A stretch of DNA of 64,000 nucleotides from Rotaria sordida. Taxonomy: Eukaryota; Rotifera; Eurotatoria; Philodinida; Philodinidae. Position numbers and translations under genes: made by a program. This document shows, in pieces, positions 48,291 to 60,646 of this stretch (position 1 is the first letter of the stretch; every line of letters starts with the position of its first letter). The notes beneath the pieces are model-generated. The model was not told the DNA's origin. It worked only from the letters and a program-made list of their open reading frames with translations, and did no database searches. The stretch is from contig CAJNOL010000580.1 of the NCBI GenBank assembly GCA_905250125.1, positions 57,596-121,595 of the forward strand, given 5' to 3'.

Positions 48291-50027
48291 ATGAACACGA
48301 ACCGTATAGAATATATGAGATATAATAATGATTTAAATATGGATTTTAAATCACGTCGATCAGTAGTCTATGGTAGAAATTGTATTGTATCATCGTCTCA
48401 ACCATTGGCAAGTCAATGTGGTTTGGAAATCTTACGTAAAGGTGGTAATGCAGCTGATGCAGCTGTTGCAACAGCAGCTGCTCTTAATGTAACTGAACCA
48501 TGTTCATGTGGTATTGGTGGTGATTGTTTTGTTTTATATTATGATAATAAAAGAAAAAAAGTGTTAGGTTTAAATGGAAGTGGTCGAGCTCCAAAAAATT
48601 TAACATATGAAAAAATTCGAGAAATGGGAATAAAAGGAAAAAATATTCCATATGATAATATTAATTCAATTACTGTTCCAGGTGCTGTTGATGCTTTTAT
48701 TGAAACAATTAAATTATTTGGTTCGGGAAATTTATCATTAAATGAAATTCTTAATCCTGCTATTCGTTTAGCTGAAGATGGATATCCTGTTTCAGAAATA
48801 ACTGCTTTTAGTTGGGCATCATCAGAATATTTACTTAAACAAGCATCAAATAATGGAAATGATATGCTTAAAAATGGACGAGCACCTAAACCTGGTGAAA
48901 TAATGAAAATGCCTAAACTTGCTAAAACATTAAGAGAAATAGGTGAAAAAGGTCGAGATGGATTTTATAAAGGTTATATTGCAGAATCTATTGTAGAATT
49001 AATTAAAAGTAAAGGTGGTTTAATGACAATTGAAGATTTATCTTCACATCGATCAACAATTGTTGAACCAATAAGTATATCATATTGTTTAAATGATAAA
49101 CAATCAATTAGAATATGGGAATGTCCTCCAAATGGTCAAGGTATTGTTGCTCTTATGGCTATTGGAATATTAGAACAAATGCAAAAAGATAAAAAAATTC
49201 CTTCATTAGAAAATTTTCAACATAACTCAGCTGAATATCTTCATGCTCTTATTGAATCCCTTCGTTTAGCTTTTTCTGATGGATCTTATTATATTTCTGA
49301 TCCAGATATTGAAGATATACCTTTAAATGAATTATTATCATCAAATTATTTATCTAAACGTGCTCAAGATTTTAATCCAAATTCTGTTAATAAATATATA
49401 AAACATGGAAAACCAGTTAATTCATCTGATACTGTTTATTTTGCTGTTACAGATAATCAAGGAAATGCTTGTTCATTTATTTTTTCAAATTATACTGGTT
49501 TTGGTACTGGAGCTATTCCAAATAATTGTGGATTTACATTACAAAATCGTGGATCAAATTTTATATTAGAAGAAAATCATCGAAATTGTATAAAAGGTGG
49601 TAAACGACCATATCATACAATTATTCCATCAATGATAACTTATCAGAATGGAGATTTATTAGGATGTTATGGTGTTATGGGAGGATTTATGCAACCACAA
49701 GGTCATTTACAAGTACTTATGAATATGTTACATTTTAATATGAATGTTCAAGCTGCACTTGATGCTCCAAGATTTTGTATTGGTCCCTATATTCCTAATG
49801 GTAGAGATGATTATGTTGAAAGTGAAGTATTTATAGAAGATGGAATTTCTGAACAAGTTTTAGAAAAACTTAAATCATTGGGCCATCATGTTAAATTGAT
49901 AAAAGGAGCTGATCGATCAATATTTGGTCGTGGTCAAATCATTCTTAAATTATCTAACGATGATAATCAATTAGTTTGGGCAGCAGCTTCTGATCCAAGA
50001 TCAGACGGATATCCTATTGGATATTAA
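48291..50027 (+). CDS. Gamma-glutamyltranspeptidase family protein (YwrD-like), intronless
   Basis: A complete 578-residue frame from ATG 48291. Family marks: GGNAADAAVATAAAL (51-65), CGIGGDCF (73-80), PGAVDAF (130-136), CPPNGQGIVAL (278-288), the autoprocessing threonine T381 in SSDTVYFAVTD that becomes the N-terminal nucleophile of the small subunit, and GGFMQPQGHLQV (464-475). These enzymes cleave or transfer the gamma-glutamyl group of glutathione and related amides. There is no signal peptide or membrane anchor at the N-terminus (MNTNRIEYMRYNN), unlike animal membrane GGTs. This points to a cytosolic protein of the bacterial/fungal YwrD-like branch. Lack of introns contrasts with its neighbours and, with the family placement, suggests an acquired gene, although codon use is now host-like. 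Confidence 0.92.
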   Translation: MNTNRIEYMRYNNDLNMDFKSRRSVVYGRNCIVSSSQPLASQCGLEILRKGGNAADAAVATAAALNVTEPCSCGIGGDCFVLYYDNKRKKVLGLNGSGRAPKNLTYEKIREMGIKGKNIPYDNINSITVPGAVDAFIETIKLFGSGNLSLNEILNPAIRLAEDGYPVSEITAFSWASSEYLLKQASNNGNDMLKNGRAPKPGEIMKMPKLAKTLREIGEKGRDGFYKGYIAESIVELIKSKGGLMTIEDLSSHRSTIVEPISISYCLNDKQSIRIWECPPNGQGIVALMAIGILEQMQKDKKIPSLENFQHNSAEYLHALIESLRLAFSDGSYYISDPDIEDIPLNELLSSNYLSKRAQDFNPNSVNKYIKHGKPVNSSDTVYFAVTDNQGNACSFIFSNYTGFGTGAIPNNCGFTLQNRGSNFILEENHRNCIKGGKRPYHTIIPSMITYQNGDLLGCYGVMGGFMQPQGHLQVLMNMLHFNMNVQAALDAPRFCIGPYIPNGRDDYVESEVFIEDGISEQVLEKLKSLGHHVKLIKGADRSIFGRGQIILKLSNDDNQLVWAAASDPRSDGYPIGY

Positions 50028-53000
50028 ATACTTTTTTTTGTCATTCAATTAATTCTTTGAAATATTTTTTCTAAATCATTTTAATTAAAACTTATTGATT
50101 AATAAAATGTTTAACATAATTAGATAAAAAAATCAAAATTGAATTTCTTTTATTGATATTATATGAAAACGTTCGAAAAGAAGAATTTTAATAAAAAAAA
50201 AACGAATAAATGATTTATCATTTAAATCAATTGAGAATATAATTGAACAAGATCAACTAGATTTATTTTAATATAATCAAATAACGAGTTTATCCAATTT
50301 ATTTTAACTTAAATCTTTATCTTAGACATTGATTAGCTCATATTGATAGAAGACTTTTTTTTTATTTAAATATCTCGAATACCATTTAAGACAACACAAG
50401 TCTTTTTCGAATTTATTACAAATCATATTCAACTAATTGATCAAGTTTAAATATTATCTATTTTACTTTGGTCAACCACATTACTTATATAATAATGACA
50501 ACAAATTAATAATCCAACAAATGTCATCAACATCAACGATATACAAAAAAGAAAAAAGAAAAAAGTTTACTGATTATAAAAAAATCTAATTAGATTGAGT
50601 CAACTTGTACTTCAGAATAGCGAACCTTTATTTTTTTTTCCTCGTTGTTGAAGAAACATGCTTCTCTTCATCAGTTTTTCTTAGAGATTTTCACTTTATG
50701 TAATTATTTAATAATTAACAACGAGCAAAATGATCTCAATGTTAACTTCAAAATGTTTTAATGTTCGAGTCTAAAAGTAGAAAAGGTTATTTTATTTCGA
50801 ACTAATTTATCATCTATAAAAGAGAATATAAAAGAGTGAATAGACCATAATAGATCTTAAAATCTAAACCGATTGACTGACCAGTGAGCGACATCTCAGA
50901 AAAATAGATCAGACATTATTGAAAATGTTTTAGATTGATGATCAATTTTTGGTGAAGTTTTTGCCTGGTTTATTGTTCTTACGTTGTCTACTATAGTTTT
51001 CTTTCGTTTTTTCTTTGAAAATTTAACGAAATCTTGAAGATTTCGGGAACAAAAGCAGAAAAAATTTTCAGTTGCCAATGAAAACATGAAGTTCAATCTG
51101 AAAATTGTAGAAGTCAATTATTTGAAAGTTATGAATAATGATTAAAAAGAAGTTTTAGTTCTATTCTAAGAATATTTATCTTTGAGAGGAGTATGGAAAT
51201 GTTTGTTTTGTGATGAAATATGGGTAAGGAGAGATAAAAAACGTTTATTTGGATAATCTTCAGTGATATAACTCTTTTTAAAATGACATCATTCTAGAGA
51301 AACATATGAAAATAGTCATTGAAATAAATTGTTTATATAAAATTTAAAAAAAATTTTATCATGTTAGAAGAATGTTAAATATCCTATTCGATGAAAATAT
51401 ATTGATAAACAAAATTTAAATAAAATAAATAATAGAATTTATTTCATAGACTATTTAATAATTAAAGACTGACTTTAGTTATAGATTGGTATAAAGATTA
51501 GAAAATTATCTTAAATAAAACAAGATTATTATTAAATTAAGTTAAATTATCTTGATTAATTAAATCTATATGAAAACATTTATATCGAATATATTCAACC
51601 ATTTTTTTTAATCATTGTTAAAAATAATTTTTTATTATAAATAAGATAAATTGATAAATGATAAAGTAAACAATTGAAAATTATTCACGAATAAATAATT
51701 AAAATAAATAAAATTCTCTTTTAACAAATTATTCAATTTATGTTTTACTTTATGATAAAACAAATTATTTTTACAATCTTATTTTATTTTATATTGGCAA
51801 ATTCATTTTTAGATATGTTTTATCTAATATATATATATATATAAGAATAAAAAACGTTTATTTCCACTTAAAAACTGATAAAAAATTGTTTTAATAAATC
51901 GAACTATTATTATTGAATATCTAATTTAAAAAAAAACTGATAGTCGATTAGAATAAAAAAAGGAAAATAATTAAAATCGAGTTTTATTTTCTTGATTTAT
52001 GATTGAGAAAATCTAAGTCAGTCAATAATGAATGTTGATATTCTATCTCGTGAAAATCTCGAATCTTTTATATTTGTTTTTATCAATCCAGAGAAACTTC
52101 TAGTCAACACTTTTATTATTTTTATTTAATTTATTAGTCAATTATTATTATTTTCATGGTAAAATAAAGAGAAAAACCTTTTTTTTTGTTTCTCTTATCT
52201 GTCGAAATAAGGTTATCAAAAGTTAAAGATTGAATATTATCTTTATATATCTATAATTATTGAATAAATGATTATCTTATTTGAATTCGAATGATTTATA
52301 TATGTGTTTATAATAATTGTTGAATAATTGATGATTTATTTCAATTAAATATGAATAAATAAAATATTTAATTAAAATAAATCTCAATATAATGATTATA
52401 AAATAAAAGATAAATCAATATGAATATAATTGACATTGATTTAGTTATTTTATTTGGAAAAAAAAATAATATTTTATTCATTTATCATATTAGATTTATT
52501 TTCTATCGTTTTATAATCAATTGAAAATCTTTCGAAGATATTATCATAAAAAACAAAAAAAAACCGAAAAATATTGATAAATAAAGATTTGAGAAAATAG
52601 ATTATAGAAAAAAAAGCATTATATTATATTAAAATAAATCTTACTTCTCATCTATATCAATATCGAAAGATTTTTTAATTAAAAAAAAACCAAAAAAAAA
52701 GTTTTATTGATGTTGATTCTTTAACGTATAATATATTCCAATTAAAAAAAACAATTTATCTTTTATATTTATTGTTTGACTATTTATTTAAATGAAATAT
52801 ATCCTTATACGAATGTCTACACTCAATAAAAACCTCTTGACAAGTTATTGCTTTGAAATTGGAATGAGAATTTCTCTTAATAGGTAACTAATTATCATAT
52901 ATCGACTTTCCATTTGTTCACATTGATAAGTCAATTTATTGATAGTTTTATATATATTAGAATGAAATACTCGAATTCGAAAAACTACGTTGAAGTTCTT

Positions 53001-53574
53001 GTCGATTACCCCACTCTCAAAGTAACCTTTGATCTAGCTCAAGCTAACTAGATTGACAAGAGATCCATTTTATGATCAGTTTGCTTATTTTTAGCTGATA
53101 AAAAATCCTCTTTGATCGTTGATTTGAATTTTTTCTTAATAATTTTCAATTGTTAAAATTGATAAAAAATGTCAAATGGGGTGGAGTCAATCGTTTTTTA
53201 TCTTGATTGATCAATTGTTGGTCTTATTATTTAATTTAAATTATCCTTTTCAATATAAAAATCATATGACTCATATTCGATTTGAAACAACAAGAAAAAC
53301 TGGTTGATTTTGGTTAAAGATAAATATTCTTCAAAAAAATCCTATTGACAATATTATCGTAAAAAGGATTTATCGATTTTAGTCAGATATCGATGTTTTT
53401 TTTTCTTCGAAAATCGACATCCGGACTTCGTATCAATATCATATTTGAGTCAAAGTTGAATATAATATAGTGATTAGTTTTCTTCAAATAATTCAAGATC
53501 GTCAAAAAAGAAAAACAGATATGGAGAAAGTTTTTTTTTTGAAAACTTTAACAGATGAATTGATTAGTTGAACT
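50028..53574. other. AT-rich intergenic sequence
   Basis: About 3.5 kb without a supported gene. Only low-complexity A/T runs and a short TA tract near 51829-51843 stand out. Confidence 0.55.
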
Positions 53575-53582
53575 AAATTAAA

Positions 53583-53796
53583 GAGGGTTGGCCAGACTGG
53601 GAGTTTTCGGGGTTGTGACAACCTTCCAATATTTACGAAAATTTCTGTTTTTTTGAAAACGCACCACTTTCTAGAAGAAGACTCAGTCAGTATAGACACC
53701 ATTTATGTCGAAAAATTCTATTTACATTCCACCCCACAAAAAATTTCGATAGCCGACTTCGAATCTCCCAAAGTTTCAATAATCAGGCCAGCCCTG
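53583..53796. mobile_element. hAT-type MITE, 214 bp, with 8 bp target-site duplication
   Basis: The left end GAGGGTTGGCC and right end (complement) CAGGGCTGGCC match the CAGGG...GGCC termini common in hAT elements. The flanking octamers AAATTAAA (53575-53582) and AAGTTAAA (53797-53804) agree at 7 of 8 positions, as expected for a hAT 8 bp duplication. Pairing between the arms weakens towards the centre. No coding sequence is present. Confidence 0.8.
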
Positions 53797-54276
53797 AAGT
53801 TAAACATCTATTGAAAGGATAAAAAGAAGTTTTTTCTAGTTTGAATATTGTCAAGGTAAAATTGATCTATTGAAAACTAAAAAGAAATAATTATCTTGTT
53901 TAATAATTAATTATTGAAATTTGTTTGTTAAAGTGGCATTGATTAAGTTGATGATTATAATATTTATTCTTGAAATGATATTAAAAGAGAATATTTTTGA
54001 AAAAGATATTTTTTTGTCTAAATAAATAATCAATTTAAATAGAAGAAAGAAAAAAACACGAAAGAATTTCGATGATAAATGGTTAAATGTTTGCTGTTCT
54101 TTTGCAAATAATGCGTCAAGTTTATTCGTTATCTTTCAATAAATAAATGTAAAGAGTTGAAAAAACTTCTGATAAAATACTCGTAAAAACATACTTTGTT
54201 GAAAAGAATATTAAATCGAAAAGTTCTTTTGTTCGAAATAAAAATCGACCGAAATAGAAAATCATCAAGAATAAAT

Positions 54277-55755
54277 ATGAATTCTAATCGGTAATTTATT
54301 ATTTTATTATTATTAATAAGATAAATATTCTTTTACTTAAATATATATAGATTAGATGTTGCCAAACATAAAAGGAGAATATCTTCAAAAAATATTGAAA
54401 AAGAAGAAAAATTGTTAAATAATTCGAATGAAATTGAAGATATGAATATAAAACAAGTTGATCTTCAAAATCGAACTGCTGTTGTTGAACAATGGCTTGA
54501 AGGTCATCAACATGATAAACATGTACAATTTTCAAAAAATTTAACTTCTTTTAATCAAACAAATGAAACAAAACAAGAACGTTCATATTCTTTTAATAAT
54601 CAATCTAATGAAAAATTATATTCTATTGATGAAAATAATCAACAATTAAATATTTCAACTGAAAAATCCATAATAAAATCAAATGATTTATCAAATATTG
54701 TTTATAATCGTCAATCGTTAATAACAGATTCTAGACTTTATCGTTCAACAAATAATGATGCGCTATCTCAGTCAACATTCCGATCACCATCACCATTAAC
54801 ACGTTCACGTCAATCTTCATTTTCATCAAATCCTCCTATTGAACGTGATCGGACTTCTTCAATTCTATCATCTATTGAATCAGTACCTTCTTTCAACTTA
54901 TCATCCAATAATAAAGATCGATTATGTTCACTTGAAATAAATAGTTCATTATCAGAAATTGATCGAAAAAAACTCGATGATATTCGTCAATTAGTTCCTG
55001 ATGAATTTGAAAATATAGTTCCAAAATTAATAACATTAGGTGTTATTATAATACCTAAAAAATTTTTTGAAATTAATTGTGAAGATATGTCTGGAAAGGA
55101 TTTAATTGAACGTCATAGATTAATATCATTAATTAAAAAAGATGAAGATAATATAAAACATAAAGAATATCTTGAAAATTTCTATGGATCAATATCATAT
55201 GATGATAAAATTTATCAAAAAACTAATATGTTAAGAGAAACTCTTTCGTATAATGGTAAATTAGCATTACTTTTAGCTTATAAAGATGAAATTGAACGTG
55301 AATTAAATAAAAAAATTCCACAATGGAAATTAATTCCAATTGATAATAATCGAACAAATTTATCTGAATATTCTTATTCAACAAATCGATCATCTATTAT
55401 TTCAAATCCATATAAAACAAGAAAAAAATCAACTATAATTAGTTCATCTTCAATAAAAACAACTAAAGATTTATCATTAAATAATAATCAAAATTATTTA
55501 TTAACTCTTTCATTACCTGATCATATTGATAATCAATGGTTAAATAAATCTGTAGCTCATTCAATTGAACAAGCTATGATTTTATTAGACAGACTAAGAT
55601 TATTATCTTCAAATAATTTAACAAATATATCATACGATTATTCAGTTGTTCAACAAAATATTTATGATAATAATCAAATTCAATTTGTTAAACAATTTAA
55701 ACGGTGGTTATTACTATGTTCGATTCTTTATATAGAACACAATTCACCTATTTAA
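54277..55755 (+). CDS. Unknown 472 aa protein (two exons)
   Basis: Exon 1, 54277-54290, encodes MNSN plus two bases. A 60 bp GT-AG intron follows, and exon 2, 54351-55755, continues in phase with RLDVAKHKRRISSKNIEKEE. The start is supported by an ATG right before a good donor. Residues ~45-75 contain NRTAVVEQWLEGHQHDKHV. About 80-200 is Ser/Asn-rich and low complexity, probably disordered, with several Ser-Pro/Arg-Ser sites. About 210-340 looks folded and helical (RKKLDDIRQLVPDEFENIV, then LITLGVIIIPKKFFEINCED, then KLALLLAYKDEIERELNKK). The C-terminal ~90 residues are again helical (SIEQAMILLDRLRLL). I do not recognise the family. Long frame length and host codon use make it a real gene. Confidence 0.8.
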
Positions 55756-57879
55756 ACTTTTCTTTTTTTAAATCTCAAATTAATAATCAACTTTTTTTAT
55801 AAAAAAAAAGAAAAGAATTTTTCGGTTTGTTTTTTTTTTAAAGTTCGAGATTGATTTATTTTAATGAAAATAAATATTAATATAAAACAATTCGAAAGGC
55901 ATAAAATATAATATGTTAACAGTTATCATTAAATAAAATTCCTATGTCAATATCCTATTTATTGTTTCAATTTGAATATTATTCTATATAGAAAAGGATT
56001 ATCTCAATAACTAAAGATAATATTCAATATTAGTAAACATATACAACAAGATAATCAATGAAATCATCTCATTTTTGGACGGTTTTTTTTATTATTTAAC
56101 AAATCAATAAAGAGAGAGTTTAATCATAAATAGTTTTCTAAAATAGAATATCGAAGATTGTTTTTTTCGAATAACCTTTCAAACTGATCGATACCTTATT
56201 CAATTAAATTATTCTGCGAGTCAACATTTTTCGACTTTTTTTTTTCGTTTGAGTATTCATCTTTCATAGTTATCGATGAGGAAAATTTTCACATTTTTTT
56301 TTTCTTAAATATTTATTTATTTTTCTAGTCTAAACTTATTTTCTTCTTGATAAAAGTTAAAATAAATCTTAGTAAATATAGATGATAAATAAATAAATAA
56401 TTATATAAAACAAGTCACAATAAAATAACTTAGAAAATAAAATAAATATTTTTTATTTAAATATAAGAACAAACTCTTTCAAACTTTTTTCATATTCAAT
56501 AAGATTTATTTTAATAATTGATTATAATTAAATTAAGATTTCATTAAATGGTCGTAATTCTTGAAATCGATAAGAATAAAAATTATCTTTTTTCTCTCTT
56601 CATCATACGTTTGACTTTGTTCAATAAATATATTTATTTGTTCTCGATTATTGTATTCAAATAAATATGTACTCACACTCTTTATCATCATCAATTTGAA
56701 TAAAAAAACTCTTGTTAGCGCAGCTCCTCACGATCTCAAATCTAGAATTGATATATATCCTTAAATCTTTATATTCTAACAGATCATATCTAAACTGGAA
56801 AATTTCGTGTGTACTCTAGCTCTTTTTATTGATAATCAATGACAAGAATGAGACTTTATTATTTATTTCAATAATTAAAACAGAAAACTTTTTTTTGTTT
56901 GAGAGTGCCCTATTTTTATTTAGCATTGTTCCTATTCGCTCATTATCTTTCATTTTTTTAAATTCGTTTTTCGTAATTCAACATTCTTATTATTATAATA
57001 ATTGAATTAATCGGCAAATGAATCTGCTTTACATATCCATTATATCTACAGAAGATCTTACGCACTATTATATATATTAATCAGCTGACAAACAATCATC
57101 TTGATTACCTTTAAAAATTATAACTTGATCAATTTTTCAAAAAAAAAACTAGAAAGTCTGATGCCTCTTATTCGTAATTGCTAAGGTCTCTAATGGGAGT
57201 ATCTATAATGGAGGGGTATCTGTAATGGGAGCCTACGTTACTATGTGTCTGTAAGGGGAGGGGAGAGCAGCAAAAACTTCAGCTTAAAACTTCCATTCAC
57301 TAATTTTCTTCGAAAATCTATGTGAGTTCTACAAAGATTATCATAAAAGATTTTTTGAAAAAAAAATTTGTTTATTTGATAAAATAAATAACTCTGAAAA
57401 AAGTATTCTGTATGTGGATGTGGTTGAATCTTATCCTGATTAATATCAATATTCATAGGCAGAGCCATAGTCACTCTATTAATAAAGATTATCTCCTAGG
57501 TTGATGGATGTGCGTGTGCAGATGGCTGTTAGTATGAATCTGAGAGGCACCATCGCTATCGGAAAAGTTTCCTCTATTTGATGATTAATTTCTTGTATAA
57601 TTGATTCTATAAATGTAGATATACGAAAAAAAAGGTTCTAAAATAGTAATTTAAATATAAAATAGTATAATAGATAAGTTGTGTTTTTTTGAGTGTCTAC
57701 ATATAAGTGAATAATGAGAGTTTGAATATCTGAAAGAATGTTTGATTTAGTAAAATCGAGTTTGAATGTTGAGAAGAATTTTGAAAAGTGAATTGAAAAT
57801 AAAAAGTAGGATGAAATGTGTTGTGAAATGGATTCCATTTCGATTGTTTCCTATTCGTGATAAAATAAATTCTAAAGGA
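55756..57879. other. AT-rich intergenic sequence
   Basis: No supported gene. A GC-richer patch around 57180-57260 with repeated AATGGGAG-like words has no coding frame. The short minus-strand frames at 57240-57900 look like chance frames beside the VLIG pseudogene. Confidence 0.45.
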
Positions 57880-57929
57880 CGGGAGACGCTTTCTCCACAA
57901 AATGGTCCTAAATAAAAATCACTTCTAAA

Positions 57930-58543
57930 AACCTTCTCATCTTCATTCTTGAAGTTCCTCTTGCGATTCTAAACTGCTTTTGACTCGTTCAGACCATGTA
58001 CTCACAGTATTTTCAACCATATCTCATCAGCTGTCTACCACGTTTCACAGTAAAAATATCCTTACGTAATTCATTGATCTGATACGGAAAAGTAGAATTT
58101 CTCCACTGTTGCTTAACACCTAAATTTGGATTGATGTCTTCCGAAAAATGCCGATGGAAGAAGACATATGTTTTGTGACGTTATTTCTAGTTGGTTGTCA
58201 ATATTAACTTTAAGAAAATTGGATGATTTTCTAAGATTATCTTTAAATTGATTTAATTGTTCTTGAAAAATTTTTTTACTTGGATTCATTTGGTCTCTCA
58301 ATACGAAAAGCAACTTGGGTTTCATTGGAAATGATTGCATTTGTATTTTTGCGTATAACAACATACCGATTAAGCTTTCCAAGTTAGAACTGATCTCACC
58401 TTTATGATTTATAATAACAAGATGTGATGATAGAATAGCCATGGCAATTATTTGATTATCTAAGATGGTGCCACTTTCTTCCAAGGACATTAAACCTTCG
58501 GTGTCCAATATCACTATTGTTAAATTTTTGTAATATTCAATCC
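57930..58543 (-). pseudogene. Very large inducible GTPase (VLIG/GVIN-type) G-domain fragment
   Basis: After an acceptor (CTTTAG at about 58549-58544) the frame reads IEYYKNLTIVILDTEGLMS, with DTEG being the G3 switch motif of the GBP/VLIG class. It continues LDNQIIAMAILSSHLVIINH and LLFVLRDQMNPSKK (the RD G4-like motif of this class) to a stop at 58113. Beyond that, shifted frames still give related sequence (FPYQINELRKDIF, then VENTVSTWSERVKSSLE) down to about 57930. No upstream exon with a P-loop was found, and the continuation is frameshifted, so this is a partial broken copy. In animals this family is linked to interferon or immune responses. Here it has no demonstrable function. Confidence 0.7.
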
Positions 58544-58549
58544 CTAAAG

Positions 58550-59317
58550 ATACAGATACAAAAGTAAATTAATATTAACACTAGTTAAAACAGTCGAACT
58601 GTAAAATAAGAACATAAGTTTTCACCATTTGTTTCACTTATCAGACACGTAATCCTACATTAAATGATTTAATGGGGAGTTTTGCTGCGACCAATTCGTT
58701 AAGGTGCTTCACTAGGAATATGTGGAGTATTCTGAAAACAGATTCCGACACCGTCTCTGTCGGAGTCACTAAAAAAAACTTATTCGGACTCAGGATTACA
58801 GCACGCCCTCCAATAAAGCTTCACTTTTTCAGATAGCAACAACTTTATTCTTCGCATATTAACAAAACAAATAAAAGATACGAAACAGCTATTTTACAGA
58901 GTAATGAACCCTCACGAAAACATATTGAACAAGTCTTGATTACATTACAGACGAAGACACGAAGATTTGATAAAAGGGTGTAGGTGTGAGTGCTCGTGAA
59001 GAGCACCCACACCAACACATATCTACACTTACAGACACATTCACATCCTTGTTTTACCATTCTGGTGGATGCTGGGGAAAAAACAAAAAATTTAAAATTC
59101 ATTTATCTTTCAGTCATTTGTTTTTTACTGATAGATTTACCTAATTATTTCTTCATGTTTAAGAACTAAATTAAATTAGATGTCACTCGTTTGTAATTTA
59201 AAAGATTCAGTGTATCGGAGACAAGATCAGAAAGCAAAAGTTTTCAGAACTGTAGTCGGCTTTCGAAGTGTAAAATTTGACTCAATAGATCTCTCTATTC
59301 CACTTGTCTCACTACTT
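58550..59317. other. Sequence between VLIG fragment and piggyBac transposase
   Basis: No coherent coding frame. It contains small hairpins, for example TCCGACA with TGTCGGA near 58747-58767 and GTGAGTGCTC with GAGCACCCAC near 58986-59010. The missing left end of the piggyBac element should lie here but no TTAA-plus-terminus was recognised. Confidence 0.45.
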
Positions 59318-60646
59318 TTAGACAAGAGTTGATAAATCCAGTAGATGGAACAAGAATTTCTTGTGCCACTTAACAGTTTTTCGTATGCATTCTACAAAAC
59401 TGATCTGCATATCAGTTTTGTCAACTAAGCCTATGTTTTTGTTGTAATGAACAATGCACTCTGGTTTTTCAATTACTTTTTGAGTCTTCCAATCACTTTT
59501 TCCTGTTTGTATCATTCTCGGCTTGTGGATTGTAGACAACATAATGACTTCTCGTTTGTCTTGCCACTTTAGAACCATTAGATTGTTAGTGTTGTTATAG
59601 TCAAAATCACCTTTTGTCAATTTATCGAACTTAATTGAACCAAGGCGGTTTTTACGTACAGTTCCACATGCATCAGTCTTGCGTTCATGTAATTTTTCAA
59701 ATAGACGAAGACTGGTATACCAGTTATCGACAAAAAGTGAATGTCCTTTGTTCAAATACGGTTTCATCAAAGTCATAACTATGGATCCTGATTTTCCCAA
59801 ATTTTCATCCAGATCAAGGTCCGTAGAGGAACCAGTATATAAAATGAGATCCAACACCACTCCTGTTTGGCAATCGCAGATGACGAATATTTTTATGCCA
59901 AATCGATGACGTTTAGTTGGTATATACTGTTTGAACGCTAGACGACCCTTCCAAAGAATAAGTGATTCGTCTATACATAAATTTTTGTATGGGATAACAA
60001 GTGATCTGAATTTTTTCCGTAGATCATTTATCACTGGTTGGATTTTATATAATCTGTCGTCGTCTACTTGATTTGGCTTATGGTTGAAATGTAAGTACTT
60101 CAAGAGCATAAGAAACCTGTCTCTAGAAAATAGTTGTCCGAACATCGGTGTGATAATCATCGGATCTGTTGACCAGTAGTCGAGGATCTTATTCTTTCTG
60201 ATTACAGACACGAGCATAACTGTAGCTAGAAAAGTGTACATTTCAGAGCGATTTGTCTGTGTCCACTTTGCTTGATCCGAAGCTGTTTTATGTGTCGTAT
60301 TGTTAGTAAAAATATCCTGATACTTGTTCGTTTCTTGGACAATCAAATCAATCATTTTTTCGTCAAACAATAATTCGAAAAAATCAAGAGGTGTATCACT
60401 TTTCATAGCATGTATGTCCAATGAAACACCAGAATTTTGTTCGTCGAAATGGAAGAGATGCGGCTCGAAAGCGGTTTTGCTCCAGTTTCGATCAATAGAT
60501 TGTTTCTTCGGTGGTGCTGCTTCATCATCCGATTCATCACTATTTATATCTGATGAATTAACTTCATCAATTTCCATATCAGAATCAACTTCAGATTCGC
60601 TATCCATTTGAATTTCATGTGGATCATTAGTTGTACACGTTGCCAT
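59318..60646 (-). CDS. piggyBac transposase, catalytic core present, C-terminus truncated
   Basis: Counting from ATG 60646 (the frame extends a few codons further without an ATG) the protein is 442 aa. The N-terminus is acidic (SESEVDSDMEIDEVNSSD). The DDE_Tnp_1_7 core spans about 80-440. Catalytic aspartates are visible: D226 in NLCIDESLILWKGR, D307 in SLFVDNWYTS and D409 with D412 in NIGLVDKTDMQ. The frame ends abruptly at HKKFLFHLLDLSTLV, where intact relatives continue about 100-150 residues to a Cys-rich zinc finger, which is absent downstream. The nucleolytic core may be intact, but loss of the DNA-binding finger should abolish or redirect activity. On the 5' side a matching terminus lies at 61054-61057. 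No introns. GC is slightly higher than in host genes. Confidence 0.88.
   Translation of the reverse strand: MATCTTNDPHEIQMDSESEVDSDMEIDEVNSSDINSDESDDEAAPPKKQSIDRNWSKTAFEPHLFHFDEQNSGVSLDIHAMKSDTPLDFFELLFDEKMIDLIVQETNKYQDIFTNNTTHKTASDQAKWTQTNRSEMYTFLATVMLVSVIRKNKILDYWSTDPMIITPMFGQLFSRDRFLMLLKYLHFNHKPNQVDDDRLYKIQPVINDLRKKFRSLVIPYKNLCIDESLILWKGRLAFKQYIPTKRHRFGIKIFVICDCQTGVVLDLILYTGSSTDLDLDENLGKSGSIVMTLMKPYLNKGHSLFVDNWYTSLRLFEKLHERKTDACGTVRKNRLGSIKFDKLTKGDFDYNNTNNLMVLKWQDKREVIMLSTIHKPRMIQTGKSDWKTQKVIEKPECIVHYNKNIGLVDKTDMQISFVECIRKTVKWHKKFLFHLLDLSTLV

Noticed and set aside
58845-59102. 85-codon minus-strand frame with Cys and hydrophobic runs
   Set aside because: No family signature. The Cys residues derive from a GT-rich hairpin and the frame crosses non-coding sequence between two broken elements.
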